A program made the position numbers and the translations under genes. A stretch of 64,000 nt of DNA from Pseudoscleropodium purum (taxonomy: Eukaryota; Streptophyta; Bryopsida; Hypnales; Brachytheciaceae): positions 10,478,001 to 10,542,000 of the forward strand of contig OZ017795.1 in the NCBI GenBank assembly GCA_963969395.1, given 5' to 3'. Shown piece after piece: positions 23,262-34,879 of this stretch. Position 1 is the first letter of the stretch, and every line of letters starts with the position of its first letter. The notes under the pieces were generated by a model, which made no database searches, was not told the origin of the DNA, and saw only the letters and a list, made by a program, of their open reading frames with translations.

Positions 23262-24755
23262 CTAATATAAATGGCGGAAATGTTCATCTGGCATCGGCCA
23301 ACGATATGTATTAGAAAATCGCGTAATCACATGGGCCAAACTAGTATTTTCATCGTCAGTCTTCGAAGAAATGCGCTTCAAGTAAGCATAAAACACTTTT
23401 GCAAAGTCATGAAAGGCAAATTGTGTCGCACTAGGTGTTTTTCGTAGCACGTTGAAATACGCCTCTGACATGTTGTTTCCATTCATCCGCCGAGCAATTT
23501 TTCGAATGGCATACTCTTCCGACTTACGTGAATACATTGGAATGACTTTTACATTTGCACCTACTTTATGTAAATATACAATACGTGGATCCACCCACCA
23601 TCTCCTCTGCAAAGTCTGTTTCATCTCATTTGCTGATGTAAATGTGTCTAAAGACTTCATTGGCTGAGAAGCTAAGGTGGTCATGCCCCAATCGCAAACT
23701 CCAATGTACACACGTGACTCATCCTCTGGAAAATGCAACAAGATGTTGTCCGGAGAAAGATCATTGTGCAAATGTCCAGCAAGATACACTGCATACATTA
23801 TATGCATAAACGCCCATGTCAACTCCGTGCGCTTCTTCCGATATCGTCCTAAATGGTGAGCTTTTACAACCTCCTCTTCGGTTGGATTTGTATACATCAA
23901 ACGGATTTGAATGTTGTCTGGAAAGTCCTTATCCATATTCAACATTTGTCGAAGAGTTCCACTATTCCACTAATACGCATAACCTTCACACGTCGTTCCG
24001 TGCACCGCAGCAAACCGTATCACACCCGCATGTGGAATTCGAACAGCCATTGATTCATTTTGATGTTCTAGCTTTGCAAGATCGGGTCAAGTTTGGTGGT
24101 GAATGGATTTCTTTGCCGCAAACTCCCAATGAGGAAGTATTCCTGAACATCCTTCAATACGAACCTTTCGAATCGTTGCATATCCACCTCTTATCGTTCT
24201 ATCATCAACAGCAATCACGCGTGCTGTATCTGGAAGTGCTATGAGGTGCTGTCTGGTCCTTTCTGCTTCAGCAACTCCATCATTGCTTTTCCACCAACCA
24301 ATTGAACCAACTCGATTGTGCGTTTTGGCGAATGGAGCACATTGCCCCCTAAATAAGTCCGCTTTCAGAATCACTTCTTCAAACTAGGCATCATTGGGTC
24401 GATATTCCTTGCCATATTTAACCAAAATGACTTTGGAATTCTACAAAGCGTCATAAACCTTGTTCTCCAAACATTTGGTGAAGTACGTTTTATGCATTTC
24501 GTCATGCCACTTCGCCACATTCAATGCATCCAACAACATCTCTGTCATGTCTACCTTGAATTTAAACACGCACTCCTCTTGATATCTGATGTACTTATTG
24601 TCTAAAGACAATGTTGTTTCCGATTCATAAAATTGAACGATGCGCTCAATCATGAATTTTTTGCATTCCTCCGAAGGACTTTGGCGAGCTACCTCCAAGT
24701 TTGATGGTCCCTCTCCATGTTTTAGCTTCGCAACCTTCTTCTTCCCCTTCGTCAT
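23262..24755 (-). pseudogene. Protein-kinase-like gene carried in the hAT composite, four in-frame stops
   Basis: One register runs from ATG at 24755 to a stop at 23262, 497 codons. It is broken by TAG 24443-24441, TAG 24386-24384, TGA 24089-24087 and TAG 23972-23970, with no frameshift seen. Residues 1-105 are Lys/Glu-rich and unrecognised. A kinase fold follows: a glycine-rich loop (TIRGGYATIRKVRI, near 24194), a VAIK-type Lys in EFAAKK (near 24113), a hinge-like segment before LRQML, a catalytic loop HLHNDLSPDNILL (Asp at 23762) and CDWGM in place of DFG (Asp at 23693). The arginine of HRD is Asn. All stops can arise by C-to-T change from CAG or CGA. Each side is bounded by GC-rich hAT arrays. 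It could be a captured host kinase or a regular cargo gene of this family. Confidence 0.75.
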
Positions 24756-24949
24756 CGTGACAAATGAAATTGATATAGATCAAATTTTTTAATTTGAAAT
24801 TGAATTCACGCGCAAGTGTCCAAAAAATTGGCAACAAGAAGGCCCCAATAAATCACTCTTTCCTTGCCTCGGAAAGGAGCCAATGGAGGATGAACCACCA
24901 AGCTCTCCGCTCCACCTTGCATTCACAAGGGGCAAAGCAAAAGTGACAA
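24756..24949 (-). other. Upstream region of the kinase-like gene
   Basis: About 190 bp separate the kinase-like ATG from the GC-rich array. No promoter motif stands out. Confidence 0.3.
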
Positions 24950-25440
24950 TGCGGACGGCCCGTCCGCCCCTCTTATAAGGGCGGACGGCCCATCTGCCCC
25001 ATCGGACGGCCCTAAGCCGTCCGCCCGGTCGGACGGGCCGGGGGTGGCGGACGGATCGGCCGTCCGCCTCCCCGAAACCCTAGAGCCCCGTCCGCCCGAT
25101 TGGACGGCTACGGGTGGACAAATCTGGCGTCCGCCTAATCGGACGGTCCGGGGGGGGCGGACGCATCGCCGTAACGGGGCGGCCGGGTATCGGGGTGGTC
25201 AGGGCGGACGCCGGATCCGATGGACAGGGCGGACGGGTATCGGGGCGGACAGGGCGGACGCCGGATCCGACGGACAGGGCGGACGGCGGACAGGTATCGG
25301 GGCGGACGGGGCGGATAGGGCGGACGGGTATCAGGGCGGACAGGGCGGACAGGGCGGACAGCAGACAGGTATCGGGGCGGACGGGGTCTGGGCGGATGGG
25401 GCGGACGGGTACAAGGGCGGACGGGGCGGTTTGACCCTAA
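24950..25440. repeat. Large internal GC-rich array of GGGCGGACGGGTATC-type repeats
   Basis: Irregular tandem copies of GGGCGGAC, often extended to GGGCGGACGGGTATCGGGG or GGACGCCGGATCCGA, fill 25170-25440. The left part (24950-25165) mixes both orientations of CGGACGG. The array ends TTTGACCCTA, a plausible worn right tip of an inner hAT unit. Open frames on both strands here are repeat artefacts. Confidence 0.8.
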
Positions 25441-28222
25441 AGCGACCCTAAATCCATATTTTGCACAATAAACAGAGGTCTTTATGGCACTGTATAGTTC
25501 AACTAACTTTTCATTCATTCAATGTAAAATTTGAAATTAAAAAAGGTAGCCTTCTTTTATGACCAAATTTATGAATTCTTGGTAAATGATATTTTTGTAC
25601 AAAGATATGAGCTAAAATGTGCAAAAATTCACGAAAGGATTCCGATGTTTAATATATGTATCCAAATATTCACGTTGCATTGTGTATAAAGCAATTGTAA
25701 GAAGGTAGTTGAATAAAAATTCTACTATGAAATTGAATTAGTTGACGTCTAATCACTTAGTAAACCGCTAAATGTCCAAGTCCTTGCAAGTGTGTTTTGG
25801 CTATCGAAAAAGAGTATGGACTTATAGTTATCTCCAATGAAGCAAATTGTTCTTTTTTCAAAATCTCATGGTATAGATGTTTAACCCCTAAAGTTCTTTT
25901 CACTAAAAACACTTCAAAACTGCTAGTAGTAGTGCAAATACCAAGTCTTGGAAGAAAAATACTTTTGGGCATATGTAACCGTAGGATCTTGTAGTAAATT
26001 AGTTGGAAAAGATGTGGAACAAATTTTAGACAAATCCACCATTTGAATTGTAAGATATTAGATATTGAGTGTTTCATTTAAGGGGGCTACTCAATTATGT
26101 CTATTAATGAACAATTGGTAGGCTAACAAACCTAACTTAGCATGTATTTTAATATTTGTTGCAATTGTTTTAGGAATATTATAACATAATACTATTATAA
26201 TATTTTTATAAATGATATAGTACTAAATCATTTCAAAATCAACAACATTTGAACACAATCTGTCAATCTTGTCTTCCATACTCCTTTAATGATATATATA
26301 TATATACATATATAAAATATATTAGATAAATCAACATGAACAAATCAATGATTATATATTTCATAGATCTATTCTTCATCAATCAAATAAGAGTGCATGT
26401 GCAAATATAGACAAAGATGGTTTCTCCATTTGTTCCCAAAAATTAAATAAACAAATAGAAAAAGATATGAAGTGAATGTTACTTGGAGAATTGAAGGGAA
26501 AGAAATTAAAGTACTCAATTGCATTTTATTAAATTGGAAAATTGCATGTGGATGACATGAATTAATCTTCATAGATGCTAAACTCATACGAGTTGCATTT
26601 CAACATTTATGATTTATGCAATTGATTGAATTGAAAGCTCTTGTAATTACATTTTCAAATTTTTGATTCAATCATTCAAATTTGCAAGAGTGATTTATGA
26701 TAGATTTATAACTTTAAATGTGAAAGCATTCAATGCCTTTATGCGTTTGTTCATCAATATATTAATTTTAAATAAATAATATATATATTTTATAACATAT
26801 GCATAAACCATTGCATTAAAAAAAACAAAAAACTAAGAGCCAAGCCAAATAGGCTGGTCAAATGAAGAGAACAAGAGAACAAGAGCCCTACGAGAAAGCA
26901 AAGGAAAAAAAAAATATCAAAAAGATTCAAAGGAAGGAGCAAGATGCATTCTTGCAAGACCGTAGAATACATAATGAGATAATGATTTCAAAATTCAAAC
27001 ACAAATATATTTTCTATTTCAATGAGAGTCAAAAACGAACTCCCCTGCTCTCAAAGATTGTACAATGTACACGTTATACAAAACGAACATATAACAGAAA
27101 GAGTAGAAGACATCGTTTATCATGATTGAAAACTGAAATGATTTTTTCTTTCTATGTAGAATATTTTATGAAATGTAACAATGTATTTAATTATCATAGT
27201 AATTGGTAGAAATCTTTGTGCAATACATAGAAACATTTCATTCATGTGGAATTTTTTCATTTATTTAGGATTAAAATTGAAGTATTATACTCTATAAAGT
27301 ACAAACCGAAAACAATATCATATACCTAAATTCAAAAGTTTGCAATTGTTTCGTGAATTCATTTTGAAAACTCAAACAAGGAAATATTTTATAATCAATA
27401 TCTTGTTCATTTGAATCATTTCAAAATTCAAATTCCGAATTCAATTCCTATTTATAATAGAAATTATGTTTGTCAATTTTTTAGATCTTTAAACAATGAA
27501 CCCTCTTTTTTTTTAAATTAATATTTAAAAACATCTGAAATAAGAATATTGGAATTACCCTTTAAAATAAATATAGCACATGTATAAGTGTATAATGTAT
27601 TCTACTCAATCAACTCAAGTAACGAATTTTTCTATGTTTTTAAGGAAATATATAGCCATATATGATTTGAAAGTTAAAACATTGATTCTTTTTCTTTGTT
27701 TTCAAATCTAATCAAATTTTCATTAAAAAATATGAAAAACTCGATGTTCATTTGAAGATCGTGATGCACTTCTAATTAGAAAACACAACCTTTCATTAAA
27801 TATCATGAGGTTGAAATTCATTAAACTGTTATTCTAATTATGTATTAGGGCCTTTTTTTAAATTTTCATTTGCTTACAATGAAAAAGGAATTGATTATTT
27901 CTGCAAAACATTTGATTTCCTAATGAACTTTAAAAAAATCCCCACCATCTTCAGATCTTCTTAAAACCTATTTAGAAGGATAATATGAGTAAATAATCCA
28001 AACATATTTAACTTAACCACATTCCCCTCATTCGTAAAACAATTTAGGGGAGAAAAGAAAAGGTTTAGGGTAATTAGGGTATAGGGTTTAGGGTTTACAT
28101 TTTTTTTTTAAATAAAATGATAAATCAATTACATTGATCCTCATTTAGCAGTGATTATTAGGCTGTTTTTTTTTTGAAATGTTACCGCTCTTTTTGAGTA
28201 ATATCGACCTCTTAGGATGCTC
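25441..28222. other. AT-rich spacer inside the hAT composite, with a truncated TTAA element
   Basis: At 25881 TTAA|CCCCTAAAG opens a truncated copy of the 0.9-kb TTAA family; its text (ACTTCAAAACTGC, GTAGGATCTTGTAGTAA) is recognisable to about 26090. A short TTTAGGG-like run lies at 28062-28098. No gene is supported; the open frame at 26862-27125 is Lys-rich low complexity. Confidence 0.6.
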
Positions 28223-28380
28223 CAGTGGACAGCTGGACGGACGCCGGCGGCGGTCAGTGTTTAAGTGAGGCGGTCGGCGTATCAAAAGCGCGGACAGCGT
28301 CGGAAGGCGGACAGTGCGGACAGTCCCGTCCGCCCGCCCCGTCCGCTTCAGCCCCGTCCGGGCCGTTTCTTGTTTTTGAA
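28223..28380. repeat. Internal GC-rich array upstream of the transposase
   Basis: Clustered GCGGAC/GTCCGC motifs start with CAGTGGACAGCTGGACGG. That start resembles the tip of the 43-bp element at 55198 (CAGAGTTGACAGGACGG). It may be the worn left end of the transposase-bearing unit. Confidence 0.65.
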
Positions 28381-28717
28381 TGGAAACCCTAAAAATGAAC
28401 CTTTAATTTTCTGGAGGGGACTATAAATGTTAGAAGAGAAGCTTTGGTATTCACTCTCGAAAAACCGAACGCTAAGATTTCCAAGGGCTATGAGCTTCAA
28501 TTTATTGAGTCTTTTGTTTGGTAATGCATAGTTCGGTGGACGGGGGGGCTTTGATTTTCAAAGCTTTGTGTGACTAATTTCATTGATATTGTATACATTG
28601 TCACGTTGTGGGTTTCAAATTGAAAACATTCTATTGGTTTCTTTTGAAATTGAGGTAAAACATACACTTGTCAGTATGGTGGCCTAACCGACGGGGGATT
28701 TTTCTCCTTGGTTTAGT

Positions 28718-31700
28718 GTGCAAGAGGGTGGTAAAGTAAAATGTAGGCTTTGCAAAGCGAGCATGTCAAGGAAGCCCAGCCGTATATTCAGCCACTTAGG
28801 CTATTCTGGGCCTGAAGGTGTACGTGATAAAGGAGTGAGCCTTTGTTCACGATTACCAATGACAGTTCAAGATTTATTTCGGCATTGCGAAGGAGTTTTT
28901 CCAAAACGCGTTGTAATGGACAATGTGGATGGCAACCCTGGCCCTTCAGATGTTCAAGAGTTTTCGGTCGGAAAGGTTGTGACGCATTCTGACTACGAAG
29001 ATTCTTGTCCAGCGTCCAAAGAATTGGTATCAATGGTATGTGCCACAACTGAAATGACTTTGAGTACGGAAACTTCTGGTGAACGTGAAACCCCGAGGGC
29101 ATCAAGTTCTAGGCCTCAGAGGCAAGGCGGCTTAGTGAATGGGTTTGAAGAAGGTCATAGACGCAAATTACATTCAGTGTGGGCAAATTTTTTTTATTCG
29201 GCGAACATATCATTTTCCGTGGCTCAAAATCCAGCTTTTAAAGAAGCTGTGAAGAAAACGGCTGCGTTTGGTAGGCCATACATTCCTCCCTCATACCACG
29301 ACCTTCGGTACAAATTGTTGAATGAGGCGAAGATCAACATTCAGACACAGTTGAATGCACGGACTGAAGATAGCATTCGAAAATTTGGAGCAACATTGTT
29401 CATTAATGGATGGCGCTCGGTGACTAATCGACCTCTCATCAATGCCATACTTGTATCATCCGCAGGTGAAGAATTTCTTGGATCTGTGAATACAAGTGGT
29501 TGTGAAAAAAATGCGGAGTACTTGGCAGCTGTGTTGGAAAAGTTCATTGAACAAGTGGGGTCCAAGAACGTCGTGTTAATAACTACGGATAATGCTCCTG
29601 TGAATCCGTCCACATGAGATGTAATATCTGCAAAATATCCTCATATTTTTTACCAAGGGTGCGTAGTACATGCATTGAATTTGTTGTTGAAGGATTGGAC
29701 TGCACAGAAATGGATTGCTTCCAAATTGGATAAAGGAGTTTTTGTAGCTAAATTTATCAGGAAGAGACATATGCCGCTAGCTCTATTGCGAAAGTATTCG
29801 CCAAATCTTGGTCTCTTGATGCCTGGGGATACAAGGTTCGCCTCTAAATTTATCATGATGGAACGTTTGACAAAATTGAGAGGAGCATTGGAATAAACGG
29901 TGGTAGATCCGCAATGGGTTGAATATGTACATACTCTCAAGAAGAAACGTGGAGCCAGAATCCAACCAAAAGACTTGGCCTTAGCGGTGAAGAAAATTGT
30001 TCTTGATGACCATTTTTGGAATCGGTCCATCAATTATGTGGAGATGGTTGAACCAATCATATGTGCACTCCGCGATTTTGATTCAAAATCACCATGCATA
30101 GGGAAGGTGTTGCATATCATGAGGAAGTTAGAGAAGCACATGAACGGATTACAAAGTCCACCATTTTGTTTGCTAAAAGAACTTGCAATTCCATTGGTAC
30201 AGTCTTTTTATGCCCGAAGAAGAATGGTGGACAACGATCTCCAATCAGCCGCAGCTCTTTTGAATCCATACCTTCTTCATGACAAAGAGCTAGCGGATGA
30301 CGCAGATGCAATGTCAGGATGTAAGAAAGTTTTAGAGAGAATATGTAAACTGGATGAATATGCAGCATTGGTGAAGGAATTTGTAGCTTTTCGATACAAG
30401 GAACCTCCATTTCACAATATGTTGAATTCGGGAGATCAAATGTTGTTCGCACATGCTTGGTGGGATTTTGAAGGTGCATGTGGCAAGTTTATAGCTCCAT
30501 TAGCGAAGAGGATATTGGCTCAACTGGTGTCATCATCTTCATATGAACGAAATTGGAGCAACTATTTTTTTGTTCACAATAAATCTCGAAATAAATTGAA
30601 GCCGGAGAGAGCAGCGGATTTGGTGTACGTGTATACCAATTCCAAAGTATTAAACGCATCGAAGGAAAAAGATGAAAAAAAATGGTATAATGATAATGTG
30701 GATCCGATGGAATCAGAGGATTCAGATAGGCCGACGTTAGAAGACGATGATGACGATGATTTGGAAAGGGCCCTTTCAGCTGTAGATGGCGGAGATGACT
30801 TCAATCGTGCGACAGCATGGGGAGATGAAGACGTTATGCAAGACTTTCCCGATTTGGTGAATGATACGCATGATTATCATCTAAACCGCAAGGATGTCGT
30901 TCCCGACAATGCAAACGATGCATATATCTTTTGTGAAGACGAGGACAATATAGGGGGAGAGGAGAATCTACCTTCTTTAGCTACATATTGCAATAGAACG
31001 GGATACTTGAATATTGAAAACATTCTATCATAAAAGGCAAATGCTATTACCAAAGAGGTGAAAATCAATGAGAATACTATTGGTGATGATGGGAGAAATG
31101 AAGAAGTTTTAATTTCTCAATCTCCATTTGTGACATTAAATGTAGTGCAAGGAAACGACAAAAGAGAAGATGCGGTCATAGAGGTGGACGTTCCAAAAGA
31201 TGTGGGCAACAATAGTGGTGATGAGGGGGAACCAAATAGTGCAATACAGAAAAATAGTGATTCACTTGGGATGGTAGTCACAAATTCAGCAATTGTGAAG
31301 AGTGATAAAGGAAAAGAGCCAATGAAGTCAATTTTTGAAGTACCGAGATCTAGTGTTCTTCCACCAATACCGTTGAAGTCTGTTAGCACACGATTGAATG
31401 ATTATCAGAGCTTTGGATATGGAAAACGCCTAGTGAACATTTCCAAAGAAATTTCTACAGGCGGTAATCTACGGAAAGTAACGTCATCACCTACAAGCCT
31501 AAGTGATACGGATAGTGATCGGATGCCATTGGCATCTTTGCGTGCTCGCATTTTAGCAAAAGAAATGGTGCAAGAACCAATCAAATCAACAAACGACACT
31601 CTATTACTTCAAAAGAAAACCAAAGTGGAGATAACCGTTCATAGACATGTCGACCCTACATCGAGATTGATGGTTCAAGAATCGAGTAACGTGAAAGCGA

Positions 31701-32031
31701 AAAGAGAAATGCAACCTTTTGTTATCTCTCCAGTGAAGAATAAGACCCCTCTTGATGAAAATGTTGCTACTTTGTCACATAGAAAGAAAAGAAAGGTTCC
31801 TATTCAAAAAGCCTTTAATCGTTCTATCAAAGTAAAAAAGAAAAATTAAATTCGAAAGAAGGGAATAAAACTACTTCGAGAGAAGATTTGAAGGAGACAA
31901 CGATACTTGATTCCAACAATGAAGATGACTCCGACAATGAAAATGACTCTAATAATGAAGATTTTGAACGGAGAGCTGCAGGAGAAAGTAGTGGGACTGA
32001 GGTTAGAGGAGATGTGGATTGGCGTCTATAG
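28718..32031 (+). pseudogene. hAT transposase (BED-like finger, DUF659, hAT dimerisation), inactivated
   Basis: One register from about 28718 to 31849 is broken by TGA 29615-29617, TAA 29894-29896 and TAA 31031-31033. A frameshift near 31840, in an A-rich run, continues the reading in another frame to TAG 32029-32031, ending VDWRL. Residues about 9-28 hold a CxxC zinc-finger-like start. The DUF659/RNase-H core includes TLFINGWRS and VLITTDNAPV, followed by GCVVHALNLLLKD. The dimerisation segment LVSSSSYERNWSNYFF follows, then an acidic tail and a Lys-rich end. The first catalytic Asp of the usual DGW motif is Asn (codon 29405-29407). The second Asp (29588) and the Glu of ERNWS (30545) remain. 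No ATG is seen near 28718; TTTAG just before it could be a splice acceptor, so an upstream exon may be missing from this model. Confidence 0.88.
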
Positions 32032-32379
32032 GAATTGTGGAGATGTGAATTTAGATGTTTGATTGTTTAGTTGCTTATGATATATGGAGCTCATGTTGAC
32101 AAATGACAATGGTTTCTTCAATCATTTTATTATAAAATTGTTTGTTTATTGATGATATACATTTCGTTGGATTTTAAAGTGATTTTGTTTCTAAATCAAA
32201 ATGAAATTTAACAAAAAAAATTAAAATATATTTCATATTTTAGCTTTTATATAAATAGTGATATACAACTCTATTGAATCGCAATTGCAATATAAGAAAA
32301 ATCAAAATCAAAATGACTTCACTCTCAATCTCTCATTGGTGAAAACAATCAAAACAAAAAACCCAAAACGGGTTTTCTA

Positions 32380-32506
32380 AGCCGCCCCGTCCGTCTGCCC
32401 CGCCCGTCCGCCTTCCGACAGTGGGAGGGACGCTGCGTCCGCTAGCGTCCGGACGTCCGGAAAACGAACGCTATTTTGGGGCGGACATAGAGATTCGTCA
32501 ACCCTG
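32380..32506. repeat. Right GC-rich subterminal array of hAT composite
   Basis: CCGCCCGTCCG-type motifs lead into the right tip ATTCGTCAACCCTG. The last 19 bases are the inverse of the left tip of the 267-bp MITE at 19597, which ties the two elements to one family. Confidence 0.8.
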
Positions 32507-32514
32507 CATTAGGG
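32507..32514 (+). repeat. Right target-site duplication CATTAGGG
   Basis: It is identical to 22750-22757. The host text continues GTTATC, so the insertion point read CATTAGGGGTTATC, itself similar to the tip of a TTAA-family element. Confidence 0.9.
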
Positions 32515-33998
32515 GTTATCACACCTCCTCCGAGAAGCAAAGGTCAACAAAATAGGAGAATTTGGTGAGAAATTCGAGGAGCCAGTAGAGAGTCATTTTG
32601 CGTGAAGAAGGTGTAATACTCCTTTTAGTGTAGCAAGCATGGAGAATCAGAATTGCAAACTATGGGTATTTTTGCTTGAAATAGGGGCTCAATCGGAGAG
32701 GCTAAGGCTTAAGTGAAGAACATGTGATTGAATGCATGGTTGGCGGAGGTGAAGAAACAACAAAACATGAGGTCAGAGAATGGGAGGTTTGCAACACTCC
32801 AAATGCCAATCACAAAGCTATGCATCTCAATTCTCAGAGAACTGAACTCAAGTTGAAGAAGCTGTGACTACCCTATTGAATCACTCTTACAAAGAGTTTC
32901 TGAAGATAGAATTGGGGGTGCTCTATTATCCTCCCCCACCCACCTGAAATGTTCAATGCGGGTAAGGTAGAAACTCAAATGTGTACCCCAGTGGTTGAGG
33001 ATGGTTTTAGAATGGGAGCAGTCAGTTTAGCCCAGCCCACCTTCCGCTCCGGGCCTTGTCGATGGCCCGGCCTTTGGTCGATCATATCTTGAACTGCCGA
33101 CTTCCGAAAGCTGCCAATGAAGACTTCTGTTGTAACCACGTCTCTGAATCGGTTGCAAAGAAGTTCAGTTACCGAAATAGTTGCAAGTCCGTGCGAGCCC
33201 GGCCTATTTTGAAACGAAGTTATGCCAATTTATTACGTACTGTAGCTTGGGAATCCTGCCTGTATGATATATTAGGGCTGCAGCCACTTTCGGTGCGATG
33301 GCGCCAGCGTGCATTCACAGCCACTGCCCCGGATTTCCCTGATGGCCTCTTCAACTTCTGACTTTTCGCATATTCAGCTAAATATACCGCTGTAGATTGT
33401 AGAACTCACAGTTACGGACCTCACTTGCATTGGGCGCGTGCCATGTGGGGAACAGGACCCCAAATTCGACCACTTTGAAATGCCTGAGCACTCAATTCGA
33501 ATTCAAGATGTGTCTGCTGTGAGTGCCGGCTGTCCAGTTCTTATTATGTCGAACAAATTATTGGCAAGCAGAATACTGAATTACCGAGTAAGGCGATTTC
33601 ATGCCTTGGATCCTCCTGCGCAACTATTCACGAGCACATCACGGGTACACCACTCAGGCGAGAATGCATGTATTACTGTGAAAAATGCCGAAATTAGTGA
33701 TGTTCGAGTGAATTTGAAAGCGGGTGTCGAAAACAAAAGTGATCGACAGAGGAAGGAGGAACTTATGCAAGCTCGTGGTAGACTTGGTGCTGGCATGGCC
33801 ATGCCAACCTCGAAGTTATTCATATCGTCATTATTTCATGTGGGAATCCTTCTATTAAATTTGTTTGTTTGTTTTGTTTGTTACGTTGAGATCTCCCGGA
33901 CCGTGTATCTCCTGTTTGTGTGTTTGGTATCGTCGGAAAGCCCTCGGCAAGGAAGGGTGCACAGGCTTGGTTTTGTGGTGTTCGGACCTAAGGCGTGA
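32515..33998. other. GC-moderate segment without a recognised gene
   Basis: Composition rises between about 32990 and 33990. Plus-strand frames 33056-33361 and 33438-33998 (186 codons) are open, but I see no domain, signal or neighbour that supports coding. The stretch could be an old gene remnant or a transcribed non-coding region. Confidence 0.3.
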
Positions 33999-34602
33999 AA
34001 GTTATGAAATATTGAAGTTTCTATGAATTAAAATAATTAGAATTTTATTTTTCTTTTGTTTTGACCGTGGCAACGGCACGGAGCACACTAGTTGCTTTTA
34101 CGACACGAAGTGCTGACCTTTGTAAGTTCCGCTTGTTTTCTAGAAGAATGTACGAATTTTCAGTTCGCATTGGGAAGAGACCAGTGGCTTGAATTTGCAA
34201 AGAGACCGAGATAATATCGGTCTAACTCTCAAAACTTCTAAGCTAGAGAACACTAAAATTCTAATAATGTCAGCATTTAGGGTAATATATAGTTATAAGC
34301 AATGAGAAACTATTCCTTATAAAGGATATTTCTTTTTTTTGAAACAACTGGACCTGTAACAGATATTTCATTAAAATGGTGCAATTCCACAAACTTGGCA
34401 CATTTAGGTTCAAAACGTGTGGTCTGAATTGTAAACCTATCCTAGACTTTAGGGTTGCAAGGTCTGAAATCTATATTAGTCTTAGAAAATTCATAGAAAA
34501 ATGGTGCCACTTTAACAAAATAACTGTTCTATATACTACAAACGGTACAATGTCACCTCAACAATTGACTTTGAATAGTATGTACTTCTGATAAACAATT
34601 AA

Positions 34603-34726
34603 GGTATGTTCCCACTTGGTGTTAAAGTGAGTGTTGTTAGTGAGGGTCTTTAATATGAATTTAGACCTACTTCTAAATCAGATTCACATTGCAAACATCA
34701 CCTCTAACACCAAGTGCAAACATACC
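34603..34726. repeat. 124-bp MITE, tips GGTATGTTC...CACTTGGTGTTA
   Basis: The left tip GGTATGTTCCCACTTGGTGT pairs with the right tip ending ACCAAGTGCAAACATACC. The copy is flanked by TTAA on both sides (34599-34602, 34727-34730). A relative lies at 60209-60330. It is non-coding. Confidence 0.75.
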
Positions 34727-34879
34727 TTAAGACCATAGTAAATAAACATTTCGGTGTAGCTAAGTCTAGCATACGTTACTTTTCAGTTATACAGATGCAT
34801 TGCAACTTGGGCTACCGTCCTCTGTATATTGTAAGTGTTTTTTTCTTATTCCTTTGTAGAAAAACTTAGGAACTAGCTA

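Larger units (their letters stand above)
22758..32506. mobile_element. 9.75-kb composite hAT transposon with transposase and kinase-like genes
   Basis: The tips CAGGGTTGAC (22758) and GTCAACCCTG (ending 32506) are perfect inverses over 10 bp, and the flanking 8-bp duplications are identical. This shows that the outer ends moved together. From left to right it holds a GC-rich terminal array, a leftward kinase-like pseudogene, a GC-rich array (24950-25440), about 2.8 kb of AT-rich spacer with host-type repeat text, a GC-rich array (28223-28380), a rightward hAT transposase pseudogene and a GC-rich terminal array. The internal arrays look like old inner ends: CAGTGGACAG at 28223 and TTTGACCCTA at 25430-25439. 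It may therefore be two hAT units plus trapped DNA mobilised as one macrotransposon. Both genes carry stops, so it is not autonomous now. Confidence 0.85.

Noticed and set aside
25044..25518. Gly/Arg-rich and Pro/Arg-rich open frames of 106-135 codons
   Set aside because: They are translations of the tandem GGGCGGAC array and stay open only because the repeat lacks stop codons.
26862..27125. Lys-rich 87-codon frame
   Set aside because: Low-complexity composition in AT-rich DNA, no start context or homologous features.
28062..28098. TTTAGGG-like run suggesting an interstitial telomere
   Set aside because: Only two to four imperfect units, not a tandem array. The CCCTAAA-like tips of the TTAA elements are likewise single copies and not telomeric.
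23262..32031. In-frame stops in kinase and transposase as possible RNA editing (U-to-C) or stop readthrough
   Set aside because: U-to-C editing is an organelle process in some plants and this DNA is clearly nuclear. The transposase also has a frameshift and a lost catalytic Asp, so decay is the simpler account.
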